Origin: Tropicimonas aquimaris
GTDB lineage: Bacteria; Pseudomonadota; Alphaproteobacteria; Rhodobacterales; Rhodobacteraceae
Length of the DNA stretch: 64,000 nucleotides
Assembly (NCBI RefSeq): GCF_042676185.1
Contig: NZ_JBHTJT010000060.1
Location: 186,001-250,000, forward strand
Direction: 5' to 3'
Below, one piece after another: positions 44,751-52,765 of this stretch (positions within the stretch are counted from its first letter, which is position 1; every line of letters begins with the position of its first letter). Both the position numbers and the translations under genes were made by a program. Below the pieces are notes generated by a model that saw only the letters and a program-made list of their open reading frames with translations, made no database searches and had not been told where the DNA came from.

Positions 44751-45767
44751 ATGGCAACGATCCGCGATGTGGCAAAGGTCGCCGGCGTCTCCGTCTCGAC
44801 CGTATCCCTGGCCCTGAACCAGAAGGAACGAGTCAGCAGTAAAACGTTTCGAAAAATCATGGATGCGGCCGAGGCCACCGGCTATGTCGCCAATCCGATC
44901 GCCAAGAGCCTGCGGAAGGGCCGTAGCCCCTTTGTCAGCCTGATCGTCTCCGACATCCGGACCTATTTTGCGCAGATGTTTCTTGCGGAGTTCGAACATC
45001 GCGCCTTTGAGAAAGGGTATCTTCTGACGCTCTCCGACAAGTCCGGCGTTGCCAGCGACGAGGCGGCGGTGATCCGGCAGCTGATCGCGCAGCGGGTCGC
45101 CGGCGTCATGATCTCCCCCACCCAGAAGACAGCCGAACTGCTGCCGCAACTCGACGGCGCCGGCATTCCCGTAGTGCTGTTCGACCACCAGGTGCCCGGC
45201 ACCTCCTACGATTTCGTGGGCCTCGACAACCGGCTGGCCGTCGGGATCCTCGTCAGGCACCTTTACGGGCTGGGGCACCAACGGATCGCTTACATCGGGG
45301 GCGAGACCGGCCAATGGTCCGCCGTGGAGCGCGAGATCGGCTTCCGGACAGCAATGGAAACCCACGGGCTCGAGACCGAGGCGGACACCGTTCTGCCAGG
45401 TGATTATACGCGGGCCAGCGGCTATCAGGCAGCCACACGATTGCTCTGCGCACCACGTCCGGTCACGGCAATCGTGGCGGCCAACAACGAGATGATGGTC
45501 GGCACGCTGCAGGCGGCACAGGAATTCGGATTCCGCGTCCCGGAGGACCTCTCCGTCTGCTGCATCGACGAAGCCCCGTGGGGCGACGTGCTGCGTCCGC
45601 GCGTGACCCATGCGGCACAGCTGGCGCGGGAGATGGCGGTTCAGGCCTGCACATGGCTCCTGGAGCGGCTGGAAGATCCGACCGCGCAAATCGAGCCGCG
45701 ATCCAAGGCCTTCGAGCCCTGTTTTGTCTCCGGCGAAACGACGGATCGTCCCGCCCGGCGCGACTGA
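44751..45767 (+). CDS. LacI-family transcriptional regulator (fucose module)
   Basis: 338 residues. HTH at residues 3-24 (TIRDVAKVAGVSVSTVSLALNQKERVS), hinge to about 60, then the sugar-binding regulatory domain (FVSLIVSDIRTYF... IPVVLFDHQVPGTSYDF). GGAGG lies 10 bases before ATG 44751. Likely responds to a pathway sugar and represses the divergent isomerase operon and itself. A second AAACGTTT core (44841-44852) lies inside its own coding sequence. Confidence 0.92.
   Translation: MATIRDVAKVAGVSVSTVSLALNQKERVSSKTFRKIMDAAEATGYVANPIAKSLRKGRSPFVSLIVSDIRTYFAQMFLAEFEHRAFEKGYLLTLSDKSGVASDEAAVIRQLIAQRVAGVMISPTQKTAELLPQLDGAGIPVVLFDHQVPGTSYDFVGLDNRLAVGILVRHLYGLGHQRIAYIGGETGQWSAVEREIGFRTAMETHGLETEADTVLPGDYTRASGYQAATRLLCAPRPVTAIVAANNEMMVGTLQAAQEFGFRVPEDLSVCCIDEAPWGDVLRPRVTHAAQLAREMAVQACTWLLERLEDPTAQIEPRSKAFEPCFVSGETTDRPARRD
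44841..44852. promoter_or_regulatory. Intragenic AAAACGTTTCGA element in the LacI gene
   Basis: AAAACGTTTCGA inside codons 31-34 repeats the AAACGTTT core and the TCGAAACG motif (on the other strand) of the upstream sites. It lies 247 bases centre-to-centre from GAAACGTTTC at 44594, a spacing that could allow looping. It also encodes SKTFR, so coincidence is possible. Confidence 0.3.
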
Positions 45768-45783
45768 GGTTCGGCCCTCCCGA

Positions 45784-46704
45784 TCACTGGCGCCCGAGCA
45801 AAGCTTCCACCTCCGCAAGCGTCGGCGCGGAAGATGACGCGCCCGCCCTGGTCGTCGACAGGGCGCCGCAAGCGGCGGCGAACCGGATCGCCTCGCCGAG
45901 CGGCGCGCTCTGGCTCAGCGCATAGCCCAACCCGCCGTTGAAGCAGTCTCCGGCAGCGACCGTGTCGATGCTGTCGACCTTGAAGGGCGGCACGAAGCCT
46001 TCGCTCTCTGCATCCTGATAATAGACGCCGGCCGCGCCGAGCTTGACCACAGCCGCCGCGACGCCCTGCGCCCGCAGAAGGCCGGCGGCCCTGGCGGCCT
46101 CTTCGGGATTGCTCGGCCGAAGCCCGACCAGCAGTTCTGTCTCGGTCTCGTTCGGGGTCACGATATCCACCCGCGCGAGCACCTCCGGCGGAAGCCCGCC
46201 CTGCGGCGCGGGCGCCGGGTCGAGGATCACCCGACCGCCCGCGGCACGAACGATGTCGGCGGCCTGAAGGCCGGCTTCGAGCGGGGTCTCCAGTTGCAGC
46301 AGCAGGACCGATGCGCACTCCAGCTCCGACCGGCACCGCGCCACGTCGCTGGCGTCGATCGCCATGTTGGCGCCGCCCACCACGGTTATGCAGTTCTGCG
46401 CCCCTGCATCGACCCCGATGACGGCGATACCCGTCTCGGCTCCGGCATCGATCAGCACCCCGCGCGTCGACACCCCGGTGGCCTGGAGGTCAGCCAGGGC
46501 ACGCCGTCCGAACGTATCGTCCCCCACACGCCCGATGAGCACGGTTGGCGCGCCGAGCCGCGAGGCCGCGACTGCCTGGTTGCAGCCTTTGCCGCCAAGC
46601 CCGATAGCGTAGCGGTCGCCGTGCAGCGTCTCGCCGGGCCGCGGAAGGCGCGCGCCATAAGTGGTGAGGTCGATGTTGATGCTTCCGAAGACGGCGATGG
46701 GCAT
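45784..46704 (-). CDS. rbsK: Ribokinase
   Basis: 306 residues, PfkB family. N-terminal FGSINIDLT, glycine loop GLGGKGCNQAVAASRLG, and the C-terminal catalytic motif DTVAAGDCFNGGLG (catalytic Asp; the AAGD form is normal for ribokinase). It phosphorylates ribose to ribose 5-phosphate in the cytosol. Last gene of the ribose operon, 16 bases after the RbsR stop; it converges with the LacI gene with a 16-base gap. Confidence 0.93.
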   Translation of the reverse strand: MPIAVFGSINIDLTTYGARLPRPGETLHGDRYAIGLGGKGCNQAVAASRLGAPTVLIGRVGDDTFGRRALADLQATGVSTRGVLIDAGAETGIAVIGVDAGAQNCITVVGGANMAIDASDVARCRSELECASVLLLQLETPLEAGLQAADIVRAAGGRVILDPAPAPQGGLPPEVLARVDIVTPNETETELLVGLRPSNPEEAARAAGLLRAQGVAAAVVKLGAAGVYYQDAESEGFVPPFKVDSIDTVAAGDCFNGGLGYALSQSAPLGEAIRFAAACGALSTTRAGASSSAPTLAEVEALLGRQ

Positions 46705-46720
46705 TGGGCAGTTCGCTTCT

Positions 46721-47713
46721 CTATCTGACGGAATCCCGGATCACGAGTTCCGGTGTGTGTCGTATGACCTCCGGCAGGCTCGCGCCGGTCTCGAGGTTGG
46801 CGATCAGGATCTCGGCCGCCTCGAGCCCCAGGCCGAAGCCGGGCTGGCGGATGGTCGTAAGCCCGGGCACAAGGTAGGACGCGATCTCGAGGTCGTCGTA
46901 GCCGATGACCGAGATGTCCCGCGGGATCGCGAGCCCGTGCTCGGCAATGGCGCGATAGGCCCCCATCGCCATCAGGTCATTGAAGGCAAAGACCGCGCTC
47001 GGCGCCGGCGTCTGCGCCAGCAGGTGCTGCATCGCCTGGTATCCGCCCCCGGCCGACAGCTCTCCGACCGCCACGCGTTCTTGCGGAAGGGAAATGCCCG
47101 CAGCCTCCAACCCCGCCCGGAAACCGCTCAGACGGTCGGCGGAGCGCGGGTGGCTCGCCGGCCCGGTCAGGCAGCCGATCCGGATATGCCCGCGCGACAC
47201 CAGCAGCCCGGCCGCCAGCCGCCCGCCGGCAACGGAATCGTCTCCGATCGTACCGGTATGCGGCATCGGCGCGGAATCCAACACCACGCGCGGTAAGGTC
47301 CCGAGGCTTTCGAGTTCGGCCTGGAAATCGGCATCCCGGCTCGTCGTCATCACGGCGAGGCCGTCGATCCGCTTTTGCATCAGGGTTTCGAGATAGGTGC
47401 GCTGCCGGCCCGGTTGATCCCCGCAATTGCACAGGATCAGGCTGTAACCGGCGCGAAAGCACCCCTCCTCCACCCCGCTGATGACCTCCGCAAAGAACGG
47501 GTTCGTCGACGAGGTGACGAGCATGCCAAGCGTCCGGGTCCGTTTGCTCCGCAGCGCGCGGGCAAGATAGCTCGGCTGGTAGCCAAGGTCGTCGACGGCC
47601 TTCTGAACCGCCGCCATCGTATCGGGCGAGACGAACCGTGTCTTGTTGATGACGTGGGAGACGGTGGAGACGGAGACCCCTGCGACCTGCGCCACGTCCT
47701 TGATGCTTACCAT
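46721..47713 (-). CDS. rbsR: LacI-family regulator of the ribose operon (RbsR-like)
   Basis: 330 residues, same length as E. coli RbsR. HTH SIKDVAQVAGVSVSTVSHVI at residues 3-22; effector domain with TSSTNPFFAEVISG and YSLILCNCGD typical of RbsR/PurR-like proteins. It sits between rbsB and rbsK and probably represses the operon through the CAAACGTTTG site at 51648, releasing on ribose. A stable hairpin separates it from rbsB. Confidence 0.92.
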   Translation of the reverse strand: MVSIKDVAQVAGVSVSTVSHVINKTRFVSPDTMAAVQKAVDDLGYQPSYLARALRSKRTRTLGMLVTSSTNPFFAEVISGVEEGCFRAGYSLILCNCGDQPGRQRTYLETLMQKRIDGLAVMTTSRDADFQAELESLGTLPRVVLDSAPMPHTGTIGDDSVAGGRLAAGLLVSRGHIRIGCLTGPASHPRSADRLSGFRAGLEAAGISLPQERVAVGELSAGGGYQAMQHLLAQTPAPSAVFAFNDLMAMGAYRAIAEHGLAIPRDISVIGYDDLEIASYLVPGLTTIRQPGFGLGLEAAEILIANLETGASLPEVIRHTPELVIRDSVR

Positions 47714-47734
47714 TCGGCGTCGACCTTGGCAGGC

Positions 47735-47760
47735 GGGAGAGCGAACAAGACCGCTCTCCC
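47735..47760. other. Strong hairpin between rbsB and rbsR
   Basis: 9-bp perfect stem GGGAGAGCG (47735-47743) and CGCTCTCCC (47752-47760), loop AACAAGAC. In the operon direction it lies just after the rbsB stop without a T-run, so it probably protects the abundant rbsB message or reduces rbsR/rbsK read-through. On the plus strand CTTTT follows, but nothing is transcribed that way here. Confidence 0.6.
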
Positions 47761-47780
47761 CTTTTGCGTGAAGAACTACC

Positions 47781-48662
47781 TTACTTCTGGATCAGCTTGA
47801 GCGGAACCGGAGTGTACTCCGGCACGGATTCGCCCTTGAGGATCTTGTCGGCGGTCTCGACCCCGAGCGCGCCGATCATGCCGGCCTGCTGGGCGACGGT
47901 GGCGAGCATGGTGCCGTCGTTGACGGCGGCCACGGCGTCGTCGGTCCCGTCGAAGCCGATCACGAGGATGTCGCGCTTGGCGGCCTCGATGGCCTTGATC
48001 GCGCCGAGCGCCATTTCGTCGTTATGGGCGAAGACGACATCGATCTCGGGTTGCGCCTGCAGGATGTTTTCCATCACGTTCAGACCCTTGGTCCGGTCGA
48101 AGTCGGCGGCCTGGGAGGCGACGATCTCGAGACCGGCAACAGCGCCGATCCCCTTGTTGAAGCCTTCGCCGCGATCCCGCGCGGCCGAGGTGCCGGGCAC
48201 GCCCTGCAGTTCGACCACCTTGCCGCTGCCTTCGAGAACGGAGGCAACGAGTTCCGCTGCCATCTCGCCGCCCTGCACGTTGTCGGAGGCGACGTGGGAA
48301 ACCACGTCGCCGCCCGAGGCGCCGCGGTCCAGCGTCACCACCGGCACGTCCTTGCGGTTGGCAGCGCGGATCGCACTGCGTACGGCATCGGAATCGGTCG
48401 GGTTGATCATCAGCAGCTTGACGTCCTTGTTCAGCACGTCCTCGACGGCGGCCAGTTCCTTGGCCGGGTCGTTCTGGCTGTCGAGCACGAGCAGCTCATA
48501 TCCGAGCTCGGACGCCTTGCCCTCGGCGCCTTCCTTGAGGGTCACGAAGAACGGGTTGTTCAGCGTCGAGACGACCAGCGCCAGTGTGTCGGCTGCGAAG
48601 CTGGGCGCGGTGCTGCCCAGCAGCATTGCGGTGGCGGTGGCCAGGCCAAAGAGCTTTTTCAT
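47781..48662 (-). CDS. rbsB: D-ribose ABC transporter substrate-binding protein
   Basis: 293 residues. Signal peptide MKKLFGLATATAMLLGSTAPSFAA. The mature protein starts with the RbsB signature LALVVSTLNNPFFVTLKEGA and has LMINPTDSDAV, VTLDRGASGGDV, and VFAHNDEMALGA, closely like E. coli RbsB (296 residues). It delivers ribose to the RbsA/RbsC complex. Followed by the stabilising hairpin at 47735. Confidence 0.95.
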   Translation of the reverse strand: MKKLFGLATATAMLLGSTAPSFAADTLALVVSTLNNPFFVTLKEGAEGKASELGYELLVLDSQNDPAKELAAVEDVLNKDVKLLMINPTDSDAVRSAIRAANRKDVPVVTLDRGASGGDVVSHVASDNVQGGEMAAELVASVLEGSGKVVELQGVPGTSAARDRGEGFNKGIGAVAGLEIVASQAADFDRTKGLNVMENILQAQPEIDVVFAHNDEMALGAIKAIEAAKRDILVIGFDGTDDAVAAVNDGTMLATVAQQAGMIGALGVETADKILKGESVPEYTPVPLKLIQK

Positions 48663-48695
48663 GACAGGTTTCCTCCGGTTTGTGTCATGTGAGAG

Positions 48696-49655
48696 TTACT
48701 TGGACGTCGCCTTGCTGCGGCCATCGAGGACCACGGCAAGCAGAATGACAGCGCCTTTCGCGATCATCTGGTAGTAGGACGAGACATCCATGATGTTCAG
48801 CGCGTTGTTCAGCACGCCGATGATGAGCGCGCCGATCAGCGTGCCGGTGATCCGGCCGCGCCCGCCGGCCAGCGAGGTGCCGCCCAGCACGACCGCCGCG
48901 ATGGCGTCGAGTTCGTAGGCAAGGCCGGCGGTGGGCTGCGCCGATTCCAGGCGCGCGGTCAGGATAATGCCCGCGAGCGCCGAAAGCGCGCCCGAGATCG
49001 CGTAGACGATGACCTTGACGCGGGAGACGTTCACGCCGGCCAGCTGCGCCACCTGCTCGTTGCCGCCGATGGCATAGACGTAACGGCCGAGCCGCGTGTA
49101 GTTCAGCACGTACCAGCAGGCGAGAAAGACGACGCCAGCAATTATGACCGGGATCGGGATACCGGCGATGTAGCCGCCGCCCACCTCGTAGAAGCTGTTT
49201 GCGACGTCGAAATCACCCGTCGAGATCGGCCGGCCATCGGTGTAGACGAGCACCAGCCCGCGCACCATCGTCATGCCGACCAGCGTCGCGATGAAGGCCT
49301 GCACACCGAAGAAGGCGATGATCGAGCCCGACGCGGCCCCGAGCGCGGCCCCGATCACGAGGGTCGTCAGCAGCGCCACGATCAGCGGCGTGTCCGCCGC
49401 GATCATCGAGGCGCAAACCGCCCCCGCGAAGGCCAGGATCGAGCCCACCGACAGGTCGATGCCCGCGGTCAAGATCACGAAGGTCATCCCCATTGCGATG
49501 ATCGCGTTGATCGAGGTCTGCCGCAGGATGTTCAGCAGGTTGTCGACGGTCAGAAAGTTGGGCGAGTAGAGAGACACAGCCGCCATCAGCACGATCAGGC
49601 CGATCAACGGGATGTTCTCCATGACGAATGTCCTGATATCGAAAGACCGTGTCAT
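48696..49655 (-). CDS. rbsC: D-ribose ABC transporter permease
   Basis: 319 residues, E. coli RbsC length 321. Hydrophobic throughout with MTFVILTAGIDLSVGSILAFAGA, LGRYVYAIGGNEQVA and VVLGGTSLAGGRG signatures of the CUT2 permease family. Start ATG 49655 overlaps the RbsA stop by 4 bases. Forms the inner-membrane channel with RbsA. Confidence 0.95.
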   Translation of the reverse strand: MTRSFDIRTFVMENIPLIGLIVLMAAVSLYSPNFLTVDNLLNILRQTSINAIIAMGMTFVILTAGIDLSVGSILAFAGAVCASMIAADTPLIVALLTTLVIGAALGAASGSIIAFFGVQAFIATLVGMTMVRGLVLVYTDGRPISTGDFDVANSFYEVGGGYIAGIPIPVIIAGVVFLACWYVLNYTRLGRYVYAIGGNEQVAQLAGVNVSRVKVIVYAISGALSALAGIILTARLESAQPTAGLAYELDAIAAVVLGGTSLAGGRGRITGTLIGALIIGVLNNALNIMDVSSYYQMIAKGAVILLAVVLDGRSKATSK

Positions 49656-51157
49656 TGAACCGTTCCCTCCGTAAGCCCGGCCACCGTACAGCGCATGATT
49701 GCTTCCTGATCCGCCTCGCCGCGGTCGAAGCTGCCGGTCAGCAGCCCGTTCGACATCACGAGAATGCGGTCGGAGATGCCGAGCAGTTCCGGCATGTCCG
49801 AGGACATCAGCAGGATGCAGAGTCCCTGCGCCTTGAGTTCGTTGATGAGTGTGTAGATTTCGCGTTTCGCGCCCACGTCGACGCCGCGGGTGGGTTCGTC
49901 GAGGATCAGGATCCGGGGCTTGGGCACCAGCGACTTGGCGATGGACACCTTCTGCTGGTTGCCGCCCGACAGCTGCGAAACGACCGCGTCGATTCCGTGC
50001 GTCTTGATAGAGAAGGCGTTGATGTAGTCGGTAATCTCGGCCCGTTCCGCCTGCTTGTCGATATGGCCGGTTGAGCCGGAGAATCGGAAGAGCCCGGTCA
50101 GCGACATGTTGCGCCGGAGTCCGTGGGACTGGATCAGCCCCTCGAGCTTGCGGTCCTCGGTCACGTAGCCGATGCCGGCCCGGACACCGTCGCGCGGGGT
50201 GCCGATGCGCATTGGCTCGCCGTCGATCTCGATGTGGCCAGAGACAACCGGGTTGGCACCGTAGATCGCCTTGCCAAGTTCGGTCCGCCCCGCCCCGACA
50301 AGGCCGGCAAAGCCGACGACCTCGCCGGCGCGGGCCTCGAAGGAGACCTCCCGCACGCCACGGGCGACCAGCGCCTCAACCTTGAGCCTGACCTCGGCCG
50401 GCGCCGCCGGGACAAATGGATATTGGTCGGAGAGTTCGCGCCCCACCATATGGCGGATCAGCGTGTCCTCGTCGATCTCGGAGACAGGCCCCTGATGAAC
50501 CATCGCGCCATCGCGCAGGACGGCCACATCGTCGCACAGCTGAAATATCTCTCCCAGCCGGTGCGAGATGAAGACCAAACCCTTGCCCTCCGCCCGCAGA
50601 TGATCGACCACTTCGAAGAGGATCCTGGTCTCGACGTCTGTCAGGGAATCCGTCGGCTCGTCCATGATGATGACTTCGGCATTCATCGACAGCGCGCGGG
50701 CAATCTCGACCATCTGCTGCTGGGCGATGGAGAGCTTGCCGGTCTCGGTCCGGGGATCGATGTTCTGCTTGAGCTGACCAAGCCAATGGCGCGACTCGCG
50801 GTCGATCTCGCCCCAGAGGATGCGGCCCGTGCTGTCCACCGGCTCCCGTCCGAGAAAGATGTTCTCCCCCACCGAAAGCGCAGGCAGCAGGTTCAGCTCC
50901 TGGTGGATCATCGCGATCCCGGCGTCCATCGACTGCCTGGCATTGCTGAACCGGGCTTCCTGCCCGCGGTACTTCATCGAGCCGGCGTCCCGGCGATAGA
51001 TGCCGGTGATGATCTTCATAAGCGTCGATTTGCCGGCGCCGTTCTCGCCCGCGAGGGCCACCACATGGCCGGGCTCGACGGTGAAATCCACCCCCTTCAG
51101 CACGCGCACCGATCCGAATGCCTTGTCGACGCCGCGAAGTTCGAGAAGTGCTGTCAT
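49652..51157 (-). CDS. rbsA: D-ribose ABC transporter ATP-binding protein
   Basis: 501 residues, the same as E. coli RbsA. Tandem ATPase domains: first Walker A GENGAGKSTLMKII and MIHQELNLLP, second with VGAGRTELGKAIYG, LSGGNQQKVSIAKSL and ILDEPTRGVDVGAKR. Start ATG 51157 with AAGGACAGGAG. An earlier frame extends to 51412 but overlaps RbsD and is not homologous. Between rbsD (20 bases) and rbsC (overlap). Confidence 0.95.
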   Translation of the reverse strand: MTALLELRGVDKAFGSVRVLKGVDFTVEPGHVVALAGENGAGKSTLMKIITGIYRRDAGSMKYRGQEARFSNARQSMDAGIAMIHQELNLLPALSVGENIFLGREPVDSTGRILWGEIDRESRHWLGQLKQNIDPRTETGKLSIAQQQMVEIARALSMNAEVIIMDEPTDSLTDVETRILFEVVDHLRAEGKGLVFISHRLGEIFQLCDDVAVLRDGAMVHQGPVSEIDEDTLIRHMVGRELSDQYPFVPAAPAEVRLKVEALVARGVREVSFEARAGEVVGFAGLVGAGRTELGKAIYGANPVVSGHIEIDGEPMRIGTPRDGVRAGIGYVTEDRKLEGLIQSHGLRRNMSLTGLFRFSGSTGHIDKQAERAEITDYINAFSIKTHGIDAVVSQLSGGNQQKVSIAKSLVPKPRILILDEPTRGVDVGAKREIYTLINELKAQGLCILLMSSDMPELLGISDRILVMSNGLLTGSFDRGEADQEAIMRCTVAGLTEGTVQ

Positions 51158-51177
51158 CTCCTGTCCTTTCGCGTCTC

Positions 51178-51597
51178 TCAGAACGTCACGCCGGCATGGA
51201 GGATGATGTTCGCATAGGGCGTGACCTCGCCCGTGCGGATCACCGCCTTGCAGGACGCCGTCTGTTGCTTGAACGCCTCGTGCGGCACGGCATCCACCGC
51301 GATCGGCTTGCCTTGCGCCGCCTCGAGCGCCGCGATCCGGGCCAGCACCTCGCCATGTAGGGCCGTCTGCGTATCCACCATTTCCTGCGCGATGCTCACC
51401 CGCTCGACGCAAAGCTCGCCGGTCACCGCATCCAGCACATCGAGAAAGCGCGGCAACCCCTGCGTCACGGCCAGGTCGATCCGCTCGACGCCGTCAGGAA
51501 TCGGCAGGCCCGCATCGCCAATGCACAGGCTGTCAGTGTGACCCATGAAGGCCACGGTGCGCGCGATCGGTCCGTTCAGAAGAACAGCCTTTCTCAT
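51178..51597 (-). CDS. rbsD: D-ribose pyranase
   Basis: 139 residues, exactly the length of E. coli RbsD, matching end to end: GHTDSLCIGDAGLPIP with catalytic His and Asp, VPHEAFKQQTASCKAVIRTGE, and terminal YANIIL. It converts ribopyranose to ribofuranose so that ribokinase can act. Start ATG 51597 with GGAGGAGATC. First gene of the operon. Confidence 0.95.
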   Translation of the reverse strand: MRKAVLLNGPIARTVAFMGHTDSLCIGDAGLPIPDGVERIDLAVTQGLPRFLDVLDAVTGELCVERVSIAQEMVDTQTALHGEVLARIAALEAAQGKPIAVDAVPHEAFKQQTASCKAVIRTGEVTPYANIILHAGVTF

Positions 51598-51633
51598 GAT
51601 CTCCTCCATCATGTGGCTGTGCGTTTGAGGGGC

Positions 51634-51662
51634 ACAATACGCTTGAACAAACGTTTGCGCAA
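51634..51662 (-). promoter_or_regulatory. Ribose operon promoter with LacI operator in the spacer
   Basis: On the minus strand: -35 TTGCGC (51662-51657), 17-base spacer, -10 TATTGT (51639-51634). The palindrome CAAACGTTTG (51648-51657) lies within the spacer and touches the -35, so RbsR binding would block polymerase directly. Two direct repeats CAAAGCAT lie just upstream. About 40 bases before rbsD. Confidence 0.55.
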
Positions 51663-51845
51663 AGCATTTCGCAAAGCATGTCGCGGGACCAGGCAGGCAA
51701 GGCCGGGACAGGCTCAGCGAAGGGTCAGCGCCGAATGGCGGAACGTGGGGGCAGCGCGCTTGGCGGCAGCGCCAAAGGCACTACAGTACCCCCCGATTTG
51801 CATCGCAAAGCCAACGAGCACCCAGGCTCAAGGAGCATCATCCCC

Positions 51846-52754
51846 ATGAAACTCGATTTCGTCGCAGCCGTCGTAGGCCTGACCGGCGCGCTGAGCGTGG
51901 CCGCGCAGGCCGATATCGTCATCTCCTCCAAGATCGACACCGAAGGCGGCCTGCTCGGGAACGTCATCGCGCTGGCCCTCGAGGACGCGGGTCTGCCGGT
52001 CGAACGCCGCCTGCAGCTCGGCGCCACGCAGGTCGTCCGCGAGGCCCTGCTCGCCGGTCAGATCGACCTCTATCCGGAGTACACCGGCAACGCCGCCTAC
52101 TTCTTCAACGAGGCCGAGAGTCCCGTTTGGAAGGACGCCGAGGCGGCCTATGCCCGCGCCGCGGAGCTCGACGCGGAAGCCAACAGCCTCACCTGGCTGC
52201 AACCCGCCCCGGCCAACAACACCTGGGCCATCGCCGTGACCGGCCCCCTCGCCAGTGAAAACGGGCTCGTCACGATGTCGGACTTCGGAGCCTGGGTCGC
52301 CGGCGGCGGCGAGGTGAAGCTTGCCGCGTCGACCGAGTTCGTCTCCTCCCCCGCCGTTCTGCCTGCGATGCAGGAGGCCTATGGCTTCACCCTGTCGACG
52401 GACCAGACCGTGGTCCTGTCGGGCGGCGACACCGCGGCGACGATCCACGCGGCAGCGCGGGGCACCTCGGGCGTGAACGCTGCCATGGCCTATGGCACCG
52501 ATGGCGGGGTCGGCGCGACGGGCCTCGTTGTGATGGCCGACGACAAGGGGGTGCAGCCCGTCTATGAGCCGGCACCGGTGGTGCGCGACGAGGTGCTGGC
52601 AGAGTATCCCGCCATCGCTGACGTGCTGAACCCGATCTTCGCCGGGCTCGACATGGCGACCCTGCAGAAGCTCAACGGCCGGATCCAGGTCGGCGGCGAG
52701 CCGGCCGAAGCCGTGGCCCGCGACTATCTCACCGAGATCGGCGTGCTGGACTGA
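51846..52754 (+). CDS. Glycine-betaine/choline-type ABC substrate-binding protein (OsmF/YehZ-like)
   Basis: 302 residues. Signal peptide MKLDFVAAVVGLTGALSVAAQA. OpuAC-type binding domain: DIVISSKIDTEGGLLGNVIALALEDAG, VVREALLAGQIDLYPEYTGNA, and the final LNGRIQVGGEPAEAVARDYL. These bind quaternary amines (betaine, choline, carnitine); YehZ/OsmF type is low affinity. AAGGAG upstream at longer spacing. First gene of a four-gene system and divergent from the ribose operon. Confidence 0.88.
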   Translation: MKLDFVAAVVGLTGALSVAAQADIVISSKIDTEGGLLGNVIALALEDAGLPVERRLQLGATQVVREALLAGQIDLYPEYTGNAAYFFNEAESPVWKDAEAAYARAAELDAEANSLTWLQPAPANNTWAIAVTGPLASENGLVTMSDFGAWVAGGGEVKLAASTEFVSSPAVLPAMQEAYGFTLSTDQTVVLSGGDTAATIHAAARGTSGVNAAMAYGTDGGVGATGLVVMADDKGVQPVYEPAPVVRDEVLAEYPAIADVLNPIFAGLDMATLQKLNGRIQVGGEPAEAVARDYLTEIGVLD

Positions 52755-52765
52755 TCTCCGAAGCG

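Noticed and set aside
45784..46704. Ribokinase AAGD motif as an active-site loss
   Set aside because: E. coli-type ribokinases also have DTTAAGD in this position, so it is normal.
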